This document shows positions 30,420 through 42,444 of a stretch of DNA of 64,000 nucleotides, piece after piece. Location: the NCBI GenBank assembly GCA_016214955.1, contig JACRMN010000010.1:238415-302414 (forward strand), given 5' to 3'. Below the pieces are notes generated by a model. It saw only the letters and a program-made list of their open reading frames with translations, searched no databases and was not told where the DNA came from. This stretch comes from Deltaproteobacteria bacterium (lineage in GTDB: Bacteria > Myxococcota > Myxococcia > Myxococcales > Anaeromyxobacteraceae). A program made the position numbers and the translations under genes. The number at the start of each line of letters is the position of its first letter. Positions within the stretch are counted from its first letter, which is position 1.

Positions 30420-31001
30420 CTAGGGCGAGGCGGCGGAGGCGCCCCGCGCCGGCAGGTGGCGGGCCGAGAGCTCGTCGGCCAGGAGGCGGAGCTCCTGGTG
30501 CTCGGCGGCCGCGGGCTGGCGCCGCTCGAAGGTCTCGCAGTCGCGGTCCACCTCCTCCATGAGCTCGGGCGGGAGCCGGGCCTCGGCCATGGGGTAGAGG
30601 ATCTCGTCCTCCTTGTGGATGTGGGCCCGTAGCAGGCTGGCGTACCCGAGCGCCTCCTGGGCGACGCGCCCGCGGTCGGCCTCGGTCCAGGCACCGGCCT
30701 GGCCGGCCAGCCTGTCCAGCTCGCGCACGTGGGCGCGGCCGATGTCGTGCTCCATCAGCATCACCGCCACCGGCCCGCCCTGGGTGGGGAAGCCGGCCCG
30801 GCCCATGGCGCGGAAGAGGATGTCCTCCTCCTTGCCGTGGTGCCAGACGTCGGCGAAGCCGCGGATGAAGCGGACGAAGCGCCCGAGCTCGGCGCGGTCG
30901 CCCGAGCCGCGCTGCACCTCGTCGGTGAAGGCCACCAGGGCGTCGATGGCCTGCTCGATGACGCGGTGCTCGTTCATCAGGATCTCGATGGCTGCTCCCA
31001 T
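30420..31001 (-). CDS. Hemerythrin HHE-domain protein
   Basis: A 193-residue four-helix-bundle protein. Metal-ligand-type residues occur in the expected order: NEHRVIEQ (His12), [11 protein letters not shown] near 62, EHDIGRAHV near 95 and [11 protein letters not shown] near 140. Such proteins bind a di-iron centre and sense or store O2, NO or peroxide. ATG 31001 has AGGAGAG about 7 nt upstream. A sigma-54-like promoter lies 60 bp upstream, and a GAF-domain sigma-54 activator gene is divergent, so oxygen- or NO-linked regulation is an attractive inference. No signal peptide. Confidence 0.9.
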   Translation of the reverse strand: MGAAIEILMNEHRVIEQAIDALVAFTDEVQRGSGDRAELGRFVRFIRGFADVWHHGKEEDILFRAMGRAGFPTQGGPVAVMLMEHDIGRAHVRELDRLAGQAGAWTEADRGRVAQEALGYASLLRAHIHKEDEILYPMAEARLPPELMEEVDRDCETFERRQPAAAEHQELRLLADELSARHLPARGASAASP

Positions 31002-31060
31002 GGCTTCTCTCCTGGCCGCCGCGCGGCCCGCGTGGTCCCGCTCCGCAGTCCCCCTCTCAA

Positions 31061-31076
31061 AGCATGGAGCCTGCCA
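31061..31076 (-). promoter_or_regulatory. Sigma-54 promoter-like site for the hemerythrin gene
   Basis: Minus-strand TGGCAGG-CTCC-ATGCT matches 10 of 12 consensus positions with GG-N10-GC spacing. The predicted start near 31050 gives a leader of about 49 nt that includes the ribosome site of the hemerythrin gene. A sigma-54 activator gene starts divergently at 31196. Confidence 0.55.
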
Positions 31077-31195
31077 GCGGGCATCCCCCCGTCCAGACGG
31101 TGCTTTCGAGGACCCGGCCAGCGCGCCCAACCGCGGGCGGGTGGCGCGGCACCGAAATGTGGGTGGAGCCCCGGTGGGCCGGTTATCAAGGGCGG

Positions 31196-32755
<1,560 letters not shown>

Positions 32756-32758
32756 GCC

Positions 32759-33406
32759 TCAGCCCGGCGGCGGCTGCCACGGCGCGTACAGGCCGCCGGT
32801 GGCCTCGAGCCAGTCGGCCACCCTGTCGGCCGCCCCGGCGACGTCCCCGTCCGAGACGTCCAGCTCCAGCCACGGCAGCGACGACTCCCTCACCAGGCTG
32901 CGGAACAGCTCCTGCTCGCGGAGGAAGGGGCCGAGGTCGTCGTACTGCGAGGGGTTGCCCGAGACCTTCAGCCGCTCGGCGCGCGCCGCCTCGAAGGTCT
33001 CGGGGCGGCGCCAGCAGAGCACGTGGCGGAAGCCCAGGGGGCGGAGCCGCTCCTCCAGCCAGCGGAAGTCGGGATCGCGCCGGCCCGCCTGGATCTGCCA
33101 GGCGCGGGTGGAGACGTGGAAGCGGTCGACCACCCAGGAGTAGTAGGGCTGGAGCTCGAAGAGGCGGGCCCAGGCGGCGTAGGTCTCGAGCGCCTGCCCC
33201 TCCTCCTCGGGGAGGTAGTTCACCGGGCCCCGGCCCCAGGGGAAGTTGGTGAAGGCGCACCACTCGGCGGAGACGAGGGGCGAGTGGTAGCGGTAGCGGC
33301 GCGGTCCGACGATGCGCGGGTGCTCGTTGAGGGCGAATGCCAGCTCGGTCTTCCCGGTGAGGCGGGTCCCCTCCAGGATCACCTTGGGACAGAGCTTGGG
33401 GCCCAT
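32759..33406 (-). CDS. P-loop NTPase, thymidylate-kinase-like, unknown substrate
   Basis: A 215-residue protein with an atypical Walker A, GTRLTGKT, at about 13-20. The domain layout (WVVDRFHVSTRAWQ near 92, then LRPLGFRHVLCWRRPETFEAARAERLKVSGNPSQYDD) resembles deoxynucleoside or thymidylate kinases: the DRFHVS element corresponds to the DR(Y/W)-type motif and the RxxR...R stretch to a lid. It could phosphorylate a nucleoside or other small molecule. ATG 33406 is used. It converges on the sigma-54 activator with a 3-bp gap; no operon partner is evident. Confidence 0.75.
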   Translation of the reverse strand: MGPKLCPKVILEGTRLTGKTELAFALNEHPRIVGPRRYRYHSPLVSAEWCAFTNFPWGRGPVNYLPEEEGQALETYAAWARLFELQPYYSWVVDRFHVSTRAWQIQAGRRDPDFRWLEERLRPLGFRHVLCWRRPETFEAARAERLKVSGNPSQYDDLGPFLREQELFRSLVRESSLPWLELDVSDGDVAGAADRVADWLEATGGLYAPWQPPPG

Positions 33407-33525
33407 GAGGGAAGCGTACCACCGCTCCGCCCCGCGCGCCGCGGCCCCTGCGCTCGCGGTCCCGCCGGGCCGCGCCTCGAGTCACCGCCGCTGAGGGGTG
33501 TCCGTGGGAGGGTCGGTGCGCCTGG

Positions 33526-35748
33526 CTACCGCGCCCCGGTGCCGACGCAGAGCTGGAAGAGGTCCTCCAGCACGCCGCCGGCGGTGAGCGCCCCGCCCAC
33601 GCCCGCCCCCTGCACCACCAGCGGCACGGCGGCGTGGCGCTCGGTGGTGAAGGCCACGTAGGCCTCGACGCCGTGGAGGCCGGCGGCCCGGTGGTCGAGC
33701 GGCAGCTCCTCCGGCCCGCAGCGCACCTCGCCGCGGGCCACGTCGATGTGGAAGAGGTAGCGCATCGCCCGGCCCGCGCGGGAGAGCCGCTCGGCCTCGG
33801 CCAGCGCCGCGCCGTCGTGGCTGCGCAGCGATTCGTACAGCTCCTGCATGTCGCCCGGCGGCAGCACCGCCGCCGGCACCAGCGGCCGGCACGCCACCTG
33901 CTCCACCTCCACCGTCAGCCCCAGCTCGCGGGCCAGGATGACCGCCTTGCGGGCGGCGTCGAGGCCGGAGAGGTCGTCGCGCGGGTCGGCCTCGGTGTAG
34001 CCCAGCTCCCGGGCCCAGCGGGTCACCAGCGAGAGCGGGCGGCCGCGCTGCAGCTCGGAGACGGCGAAGCCCAGGGTGCCCGAGACCGAGCCCTCGACCT
34101 GCGCCACCTGGTCGCCGGTGCGCAAGAGCGAGCGCAGGGTGTCGATGACCGGCAGGCTGGCGCCCACCGAGGTCTCGTACTGGTAGCTGCGGTGGTGGCG
34201 GCGCCGGGCCAGGAACAGGGCCTCGCGCTCGGCGGTCGGGCCGCAGAGTGGCAGCTTGTTGGAGGAGATGACGTCGGCGCCCAGGGCGAAGGCCTCGCCG
34301 TACAGCGCCGGCATGCCCGCCGCCGCGGTGACGTCCACCAGCACCGGGCGCGGCAGCCGGGCGAGCCGCTCCAGCAGCGGCCGGGAGGCCGGCAGGGCGA
34401 AAGGGCCCGTGGGCGGGGCCGCGTCGAGCAGCTCGCGCCAGCGGGCCAGGTCCACCCCGGCCTCGTCGAAGAGGGTGCGCCGCGAGTCGGCCACGCCCAC
34501 CACCCGCAGCCGCACGTCGTAGTCCCGCTCCAGCGCCTGGCGCTGCCGGGCGAGCTGGCCGAGCAGCTCGCTGCCCACCTTCCCGGTGCCCAGCACCAGC
34601 AAGCTCACCTCGCCGGGGCCGCTGGTCGCCGCGGTCCGCTCCGGGGCCGGGGCCCGCGGGCCGGCGCGGCGCTGCACCGCCCGGCCGCGGAACTCGGCCA
34701 CCTGGTCGGAGAGCCAGTCCACGTCGATGAGGAAGGCGTCGTGGCCGTCGATGGAGGCCAGGCGCGCCAGGCGCGCCCCGGGCAGCAGCCGGGCGATCTC
34801 CTCCTGCTCCTGCGGCAGGTAGAGGGTGTCGGAGTCGATGGACACCACCAGCGCCGGCAGCCTCAGGCCCCGGAGCACCTCCTCGTACTCGCCGCGGCCG
34901 CGGGAGACGTCGTGGGTGTCCATGGCCCGCGTCAGGGCCACGTAGGTGGCGGCGTCGAACCGGTCCACGAGCTGCTTGCCCTGGTAGCGGAGGTAGCTCT
35001 CCATGGCGAACAGGTCGGCGGCCTGGGCGCGGCGGCCGAAGCGCTGCTCGAAGCTGGGCATGGACCGGTAGGTGACCATGGCCATCATCCGCGCCGCCGC
35101 CAGGCCGGCGGCCGGAGGGTCGGCCGGGTCGTAGGCGCCCCCGCGCCAGCGCGGGTCGGCGTAGATGGCCTGGCGCTGGGCCTCGGAGATGCCGATGGCC
35201 CAGGCCGAGTGGCGGGCCGAGCAGGCGATGGGGACGATGGCCTCCACCAGGTCGGGGAAGCTGAAGCCCCACTCCAGCGTCTGCATGCCGCCCAGCGAGC
35301 CGCCCACCACCAGCCGCACCTTCTTCACGCCCAGCTGCCTCACCAGCTCGCGCTGGGCCCGCACCATGTCGCGCACGGTGATGGCCGGGAAGTCGCCGCG
35401 CCAGGGCTGGCCGCTCCTCGGGTCAAGCGAGGCCGGGCCGGTGGTGCCGTAGCAGCTCCCCAGGATGTTGGAGCAGACGACGTAGTCCTGGTCGGGGTCG
35501 AGGGCCCGGCCCGGGCCGAACATCCCGGTCCACCAGCGGTCGGCGTCGGCCGAGCCGGTGAGCGCGTGGCAGACCACCACGCAGTTCTCGCCGCGATCGT
35601 CGAGCTTCCCCCACTCCCGGTAGGCGACCCGCACCGGCAGCTCGCCGCCCTGCTCCAGCGGCAGCGGGCGCGGCAGGTCCAGGAACCGGGTCTCGGGGGC
35701 GATGAAGGCCGCGCGCGCGGCGGCCTGCGGATCCGGGCTCGAGGACAT
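33526..35748 (-). CDS. metX-hom: Fused homoserine O-acetyltransferase and homoserine dehydrogenase
   Basis: A 740-residue two-domain enzyme of methionine/threonine biosynthesis. Residues 1-355 are MetX: NILGSCYGTTGP near 94-105, the nucleophile elbow GGSLGGMQTLEW with Ser151, the acid in SDTLYLP (Asp307) and the histidine DGHDAF (His336). A Pro/Ala linker (about 362-380) leads to homoserine dehydrogenase: the NAD(P)-binding GTGKVG (387-392), DVTAAAGMPALYGEAFALGADVISSNK, ETSVGASLPVI, SGTLGF and GYTEADPRDDLSGLDAARK. The order is acyltransferase first, so product homoserine from the second domain could be passed to the first. There is no aspartokinase or ACT domain. Both halves keep their catalytic residues. 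Fusion is continuous, with no frameshift. Confidence 0.93.
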   Translation of the reverse strand: MSSSPDPQAAARAAFIAPETRFLDLPRPLPLEQGGELPVRVAYREWGKLDDRGENCVVVCHALTGSADADRWWTGMFGPGRALDPDQDYVVCSNILGSCYGTTGPASLDPRSGQPWRGDFPAITVRDMVRAQRELVRQLGVKKVRLVVGGSLGGMQTLEWGFSFPDLVEAIVPIACSARHSAWAIGISEAQRQAIYADPRWRGGAYDPADPPAAGLAAARMMAMVTYRSMPSFEQRFGRRAQAADLFAMESYLRYQGKQLVDRFDAATYVALTRAMDTHDVSRGRGEYEEVLRGLRLPALVVSIDSDTLYLPQEQEEIARLLPGARLARLASIDGHDAFLIDVDWLSDQVAEFRGRAVQRRAGPRAPAPERTAATSGPGEVSLLVLGTGKVGSELLGQLARQRQALERDYDVRLRVVGVADSRRTLFDEAGVDLARWRELLDAAPPTGPFALPASRPLLERLARLPRPVLVDVTAAAGMPALYGEAFALGADVISSNKLPLCGPTAEREALFLARRRHHRSYQYETSVGASLPVIDTLRSLLRTGDQVAQVEGSVSGTLGFAVSELQRGRPLSLVTRWARELGYTEADPRDDLSGLDAARKAVILARELGLTVEVEQVACRPLVPAAVLPPGDMQELYESLRSHDGAALAEAERLSRAGRAMRYLFHIDVARGEVRCGPEELPLDHRAAGLHGVEAYVAFTTERHAAVPLVVQGAGVGGALTAGGVLEDLFQLCVGTGAR

Positions 35749-35787
35749 GGGCGGAGCCCATGTGCTTAGCCCCCGACGGGAAAGGGG

Positions 35788-37350
35788 TCAAGGCGCGGGC
35801 GGGATCTCGACCCGGAAGCAGGTGCCGTCCGGGCCGGTGCGGAAGCCGATGTGGCCGCCCATGCGCTCCACCACGTCCCTGCAGATGTAGAGGCCGAGAC
35901 CGGTGCCCTGCCCCGGCGGCTTGGTGGTGAAGTAGGGCTCGAAGACGCGGGCCGCCACCTCGGCCGGGATGCCGTTCCCCTGGTCCTCCACCTCGAGCAC
36001 CACCGCGCCCGCCGGGCCGCGCCCCAGCCGCACCGCCAGCTGGCCGGTGCCGGCCATGGCGTAGAGGCCGTTGTCGAGCAGGTTGAGGACCAGCTGGCAG
36101 AGGAGCGCCGGGCTGCCGTGGACGTAGGGGAGGTCGGGCTGGATCTCGAGGCGCACCTCGAAGTGGCGCGCCCCGCGGAAGATGCGGACCGCGTCCTCGA
36201 CGGGCCCGCGCGGGTCGAAGCGCAGCTTGTCGTCGGCGCGCCGGTGGGAGAGGCCGCGCATCGACTGCACCAGCGTGGCCACGCGCGAGACGTCGGACCC
36301 GGAGTCGGAAAGCATCTCCAGCAGCTCGGCGGCGATCTCCTGGGCGCGGGCGGCCTGGCCGCCGTCGCGGGCCAGGGTCAGGAGCTCCATCACGCTCTCC
36401 TGGGCCGCGCGCAGGTTGCTGCCCAGGCAGGCGAGCGGGCTCGCGATCTCGTGGGTGACGCAGGCGGCGACGTGGCCCAGGGTGGCCATCCCCTCCCGCT
36501 CCACCGCCACCGCCTTGGCCCGATCGGCGCGCGCCTCGGCCTCGTCGAGCGCGGCGCGGGCGCGGGCCCGCCCCAGCAGCGAGCCGGCGGCGTCGGCCAG
36601 ACCGGCCAGGAGCCGCAGCTCCCCCTCGCCCAGGCGCGGCCCGGAGGCGAGCAGCGCCCCGACCACTGCCTCGCCGTCGCGCACCGGGATGGCCAGCGTC
36701 GCCCCCTGATCGCCCACCGGCTGCATGCCGGGCGCGGCCGTCAGGGCACGCGGCGCGTGGACCGGGAGCTCGGTGGCCACCGCCCGGCGCGCCAGCTTCT
36801 CGTCCTCGGCGACCGCACCCGCGGCGTCGGCGCCGGCCGCCGGCGCCTTGCCGGCGCGCAGCATGGGAGTGAGGACGTCGCTCTCGGAGCGGGACCAGAG
36901 GGTGAGCTCGCTGTCGCGGCAGGCCCGCCCCATGGCCTCGATGGCCCGCTGCAGCGCCGCCTCGGGCCGCTCACACTCCACCGCCGCCGCCAGCATCCCG
37001 CGCAGGGCCACTGCCTGATCCCTCAGCCGGCGCGTGGGGTCGCGGTCCAGGACCGCCAGCCACCCGTCGCCCTCGGCGGCGGTGAGGAGCACCCGGATCT
37101 CGCCCAGCGGGCTGGGGAGCACGGCCTCGGTCACCGGCGGCGCCACCTCTCCGGCCCGGACGGCCAGGCGCCCCAGGGCGGCGGCCAGCGCCGACCCGCT
37201 GCTGCCCTCCAGCATCGCCCCGGCGGCGGCGTTGGCGGCCACCAGGTCGCCCTCCGGCGTCAGGTGCACGACGCCGAGCGGAAGCTCGCCCACCAGGCGG
37301 GCCAGGGGCCCCGGCAAGGAGACGGCGGCGTAGGCGGCGTCGAGGCGCAC
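35788..37350 (-). CDS. PAS/GAF sensor histidine kinase
   Basis: Cytoplasmic kinase of about 520 residues with no membrane segment. A PAS-like domain begins at PLGVVHLTPEGDLVAANAAAGAML, and a GAF-like domain occupies about 125-265. The H-box is CVTHEIASPLACLGSNL near 310. The N-box LCQLVLNLLDNGLYAM is intact. The ATP site has EDQGNGIP, YFTTKPPGQGTGLGLYICRDVVERMGG. I chose GTG 37350, with GGGGA at 7 nt; GTG 37401 and GTG 37293 are alternatives. A sigma-54-like site sits very close upstream and would make the 37350 start nearly leaderless. It faces a flagellar sigma-54 activator across a 296-bp gap, so it may signal to it. Confidence 0.87.
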   Translation of the reverse strand: MRLDAAYAAVSLPGPLARLVGELPLGVVHLTPEGDLVAANAAAGAMLEGSSGSALAAALGRLAVRAGEVAPPVTEAVLPSPLGEIRVLLTAAEGDGWLAVLDRDPTRRLRDQAVALRGMLAAAVECERPEAALQRAIEAMGRACRDSELTLWSRSESDVLTPMLRAGKAPAAGADAAGAVAEDEKLARRAVATELPVHAPRALTAAPGMQPVGDQGATLAIPVRDGEAVVGALLASGPRLGEGELRLLAGLADAAGSLLGRARARAALDEAEARADRAKAVAVEREGMATLGHVAACVTHEIASPLACLGSNLRAAQESVMELLTLARDGGQAARAQEIAAELLEMLSDSGSDVSRVATLVQSMRGLSHRRADDKLRFDPRGPVEDAVRIFRGARHFEVRLEIQPDLPYVHGSPALLCQLVLNLLDNGLYAMAGTGQLAVRLGRGPAGAVVLEVEDQGNGIPAEVAARVFEPYFTTKPPGQGTGLGLYICRDVVERMGGHIGFRTGPDGTCFRVEIPPAP

Positions 37351-37364
37351 GGCGAATCCCCAGT

Positions 37365-37380
37365 TGCAAGGGACCTGCCG
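37365..37380 (-). promoter_or_regulatory. Possible sigma-54 promoter for the PAS/GAF kinase gene
   Basis: Minus-strand CGGCAGG-TCCC-TTGCA matches 10 of 12 positions with GG-N10-GC. The predicted start near 37354 is only 4 nt before GTG 37350, so either translation begins further in (for example GTG 37293) or the site is accidental. Confidence 0.4.
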
Positions 37381-37602
37381 CCGCACCGGAGCCTTGCGCA
37401 CCCCGCAGGAAAGGTCCCACCCGCCGCGGACTTCCCTCGCTCGTGGGACAGACAGGTAGGCAGGGGTGGTCCGGTGGACGCTGGCGGAGGTCCCTCCTGA
37501 AGCGGGAGGGACAACCCGGGGAGTTCGGCGACCCGGGGCAGCGCCAGAGGCCCGACGCCGGGAAACCGGCGCAATCCGCGTGACGCCAGCGCGGTGACGG
37601 AC

Positions 37603-37618
37603 TGGCCCCGTCCTTGCT
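37603..37618 (+). promoter_or_regulatory. Sigma-54 promoter for the first flagellar activator
   Basis: TGGCCCC-GTCC-TTGCT matches 10 of 12 consensus positions with GG-N10-GC spacing. The start near 37629 leaves an 18-nt leader holding GGAGG (37636-37640) and ATG 37647. The promoted gene is itself a sigma-54 activator, so autoregulation or a cascade is likely. Confidence 0.65.
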
Positions 37619-37646
37619 CTGGCACCCCGGCGAACGGAGGAACACC

Positions 37647-38738
<1,092 letters not shown>

Positions 38739-38770
38739 CGGCCCGCCGCCCGGAGCGGCCGCGACGAAGC

Positions 38771-38808
38771 AGCGCCGGCTCCGCGAGGAGGCCGGCGCTT
38801 TCCTTTTC
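38771..38808 (+). terminator. Intrinsic terminator
   Basis: AGCGCCGGC (38771-38779) pairs with GCCGGCGCT (38791-38799), a perfect 9-bp stem with an 11-nt loop, followed by TTTCCTTTT. It ends the activator transcript 33 bp after its stop, so the next gene needs its own promoter. Confidence 0.9.
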
Positions 38809-38852
38809 GGGCCCCGCTCACCCGGACGCGTCAGAACCCCGCCGCCCGGCCT

Positions 38853-38868
38853 GAGCACACCGGTTGCA
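38853..38868 (+). promoter_or_regulatory. Weak sigma-54-like site before the TPR-like gene
   Basis: GAGCACA-CCGG-TTGCA matches 9 of 12 consensus positions including a perfect TTGCA, but the -24 GG is AG. It sits between the terminator and the GTG at 38882, where a promoter is needed. Confidence 0.3.
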
Positions 38869-38881
38869 CTGCTGCGCCACC

Positions 38882-40152
38882 GTGCTGTCGCTCGCCGTGA
38901 TCCTGACGCTCGCCGCCACGCCCGGCCACCTGCCGCTGCGGGTGCTGGAGCGCCTGCCGCTGCCGGCGCAGGCGGGGCCGGTGTCGGTGCGGGTGGACCC
39001 CCTGGAGTCGCGGGTGACGCTGACCGCGCCGCAGGGCGCGGCGGCGCTGGCCCGGGCGCTGCGCAGCCTCTCGCCCGCCAGCTGCCGCTCCGTCCAGGTC
39101 GATGGCGACGAGGTGGTCCTGGGCTGCCGCTCGCAGCGGCTCGCGGCCCGCGTGGTCTCCACCGGCGGGGGCCAGGCGCTGGAGCTTCGGATCCTGGCCG
39201 GGCTGCCTACCGAGGGGCCCGACGGCTTCCCGCTCGTGGCCTGGGACCCGGCCGCGCTGCGGCTCGAGGCCTGCCCTGGCCTGTCCCCCTTCTCCCGCGG
39301 CGAGTGCCTGCTGGCCCAGGGCGACCGGGCCGCCGCCCGCGCCGCCTTCCGCCAGGTGGGCGGCGACGGCGGCCACGCCCAGCTCCGGCTCGGCGACCTG
39401 GCCCTGGCCGAGGGGGACACCGCCAGCGCAGCCGCCCAGTGGAGCCGGGTCACCACCGAGCCCTGGAGACGGCTGGCCGCGGCCCGCCTCTGCCAGATCG
39501 ACGAGTGCTCGGCCGCGGAGGAGTCGGACTCGCTCCACGACTCCGCCGGCCTGCCGGCCCCGCTGGCCGTGGACCTGGCCGTGCACGGCGCCCGCGCCGT
39601 CGCCTTCCGCGGAAACCTGGCCGAGGCGGTGCGCCGCTTCTCCGCCGCGCCGGCGGCCTGCGCCGCCACCCCCCTGCTCTGCCGCCGCGTGCTGCTGGCG
39701 GCGCTGCGCGCCGACCCCGCCACCGCCGAGGTGGCGCTGGCCGCCTACGCCCGGGTCCCGGACCGCGATCGCGGCGAGCTGGCGCTCCCCCTGGTCCAGG
39801 CCGCCGCCGGGTGCGCCCAGGAGGCCGGTGCGCCCGAGTACGCAGCCAACCTGCTGGCCGCCGCCACCCCCCTGGTTCCGCGGCCCGAGCTGGGCGCCCA
39901 CCTCCTGCGCACCATCGAGCTGTACCTGGCCGCCGACGACGCCGTCCGCGGCCGGGTGGTGCTGGACTACGCCCGCGTCCACCTCGGCAAGAAGCTGCCC
40001 GGGCCCCGCTGGGCCGCCGCCACCCGCGCCCTGCGCCCGCAGGCCCTCCCGCGCCCGGCGCCTCCGCCGGCCGAGCCCGCCGCCCCCGCCGAGATCGCCG
40101 CCGCCGCCGAGGCGCTGGCCCGCGCCCGCGCCCTGGCGCCCCCGGAGACCCG

Positions 40153-40156
<4 letters not shown>
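38882..40156 (+). CDS. Secreted TPR-like protein of unknown function in the flagellar cluster
   Basis: About 424 residues. A hydrophobic start ([15 protein letters not shown]) looks like a signal sequence. A beta-type region ([18 protein letters not shown]) follows, then many Ala-rich helix pairs resembling tetratricopeptide repeats ([46 protein letters not shown]), and a Pro/Ala C-terminus. I do not recognise a family. GTG 38882 is my choice; TTG 38864 is possible. The stop overlaps the ATG of the next activator (ATGA), so it is cotranslated with a flagellar regulator and flgB operon. It may be a periplasmic or assembly-checking partner; that is inference. Confidence 0.72.
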
Positions 40157-41249
<1,093 letters not shown>

Positions 41250-41253
<4 letters not shown>

Positions 41254-41687
41254 AGATCTTCGACAGCACCCTCGGCAACCTGGAACGGGCCCTCGACGCG
41301 CGGGCCCTGCGCCACGGCATCCTGGCGGGCAACCTGGCCAACGCCAACACCCCCGGCTTCGCCCCGCGCGAGGTGGACTTCCGCACCGCGATGGAGCAGG
41401 CCGGCGCCGCCCGGGCCGCCGCCTCGTCTGCCCCCGGCGCCATCCCCGTCCCCTCGCCCGGGGCCGCGGAGATCCCGCTCGCCGCCGCCGACCTGCGCCC
41501 CGCCTCCCCCGGCTCGCCGGTGGTGGCCGCGCCCGGCGCCTCCGCCGGCATCGACGGCAACGCGGTCGACGTGGACCGAGCCCTCACCGCCCTGGCCGAG
41601 AACGCCCTCCAGTACGGAGCCACCGCCCGCGCCGCCGGGAAGAAGCTGGCCATCCTGCGCTACGCCGCCTCCGACGGCGTGGGCTAG
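41250..41687 (+). CDS. flgB: Flagellar basal-body rod protein FlgB
   Basis: Proximal rod subunit of 145 residues. The N-terminal [23 protein letters not shown] segment and the C-terminal heptad helix ([33 protein letters not shown]) are typical for FlgB. The central region is Ala/Pro-rich. The ATG overlaps the stop of the activator gene (ATGA), and the gene is the first of the structural operon. Confidence 0.96.
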
Positions 41688-41701
41688 ACGGAAGGTGAAC
41701 C

Positions 41702-42136
41702 ATGGACTTCCTCTCCGCACTTCGCATCAGCGCCTCGGGCCTGGCGGCCGAGCGCACCCGCGTCAACCTGGCGGCCTCCAACCTGGCCAACGCCGAGTCC
41801 ACCCGCGGCCCGGACGGCCAGCCCTACCGCCGCCTCGACCCGGTGCTGGAGGCGGTGCCCTTCGGCGCCGAGCTCTCCCAGGCAGGCGAGCCCGGTGAGG
41901 CGGCGCCCCTGGGCGTGCGCGTCGCCCGCGTGCAGCAGGACGCCGGGCCGGGCAAGCGGGTCTTCAGCCCGTCGCACCCCGACGCCGACGCCCAGGGCTA
42001 CGTCACCCTGCCCAACGTCAACCCGGTGCACGAGGTGGTGAACCTGCTCTCGGCCTCGCGCGCCTACGACGCCAACGCCGCCGCCGTCGACACCCTGAAG
42101 ACCATGGCGCAGCGCGCCCTGGACATCGCGAGGTAG
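41702..42136 (+). CDS. flgC: Flagellar basal-body rod protein FlgC
   Basis: Rod subunit of 144 residues. It opens with FLSALRISASGLAAERTRVNLAASNLANAEST, the rod/hook N-terminal motif, and ends with YVTLPNVNPVHEVVNLLSASRAYDANAAAVDTLKTMAQRALDI, the FlgC C-terminal helix. GGAAGG lies about 8 nt before the ATG; 14 bp after flgB. Confidence 0.97.
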   Translation: MDFLSALRISASGLAAERTRVNLAASNLANAESTRGPDGQPYRRLDPVLEAVPFGAELSQAGEPGEAAPLGVRVARVQQDAGPGKRVFSPSHPDADAQGYVTLPNVNPVHEVVNLLSASRAYDANAAAVDTLKTMAQRALDIAR

Positions 42137-42140
42137 CCCC

Positions 42141-42431
42141 TTGTCCGCCATCCGCCCCGCATCGCTGGAGATCCCCTCCCTCGACAGGACGCCGGCGGCG
42201 CGCCCCGCCTCCGGCCCGGGCTTCGCGGGCGAGCTCTCCCGCGCCCTCGGCTCGGTCGAGGAGATGCAGCTCCAGGCCGACCGCGAGGCCGAGAAGGTGG
42301 CCCTGGGCGGCGGCAACCTGCACGAGACCGCGCTGGCGCTGGAGAAGGCCGACGTGGCCCTGCGCCTCGCCACCAAGGTGCGCAACAAGCTCGTCGAGGC
42401 CTACCAGGAAGTCATGCGCATGACCGTCTGA
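42141..42431 (+). CDS. fliE: Flagellar hook-basal body protein FliE
   Basis: A 96-residue protein joining the MS ring to the rod. The family-typical C-terminus is present: LHETALALEKADVALRLATKVRNKLVEAYQEVMRMTV. The start is TTG at 42141, with GAGG 7 nt upstream and no in-frame ATG or GTG nearby that would leave a full protein. It lies 4 bp after flgC and 13 bp before fliF. Confidence 0.94.
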   Translation: MSAIRPASLEIPSLDRTPAARPASGPGFAGELSRALGSVEEMQLQADREAEKVALGGGNLHETALALEKADVALRLATKVRNKLVEAYQEVMRMTV

Positions 42432-42444
42432 ACGGACCGCCGCG

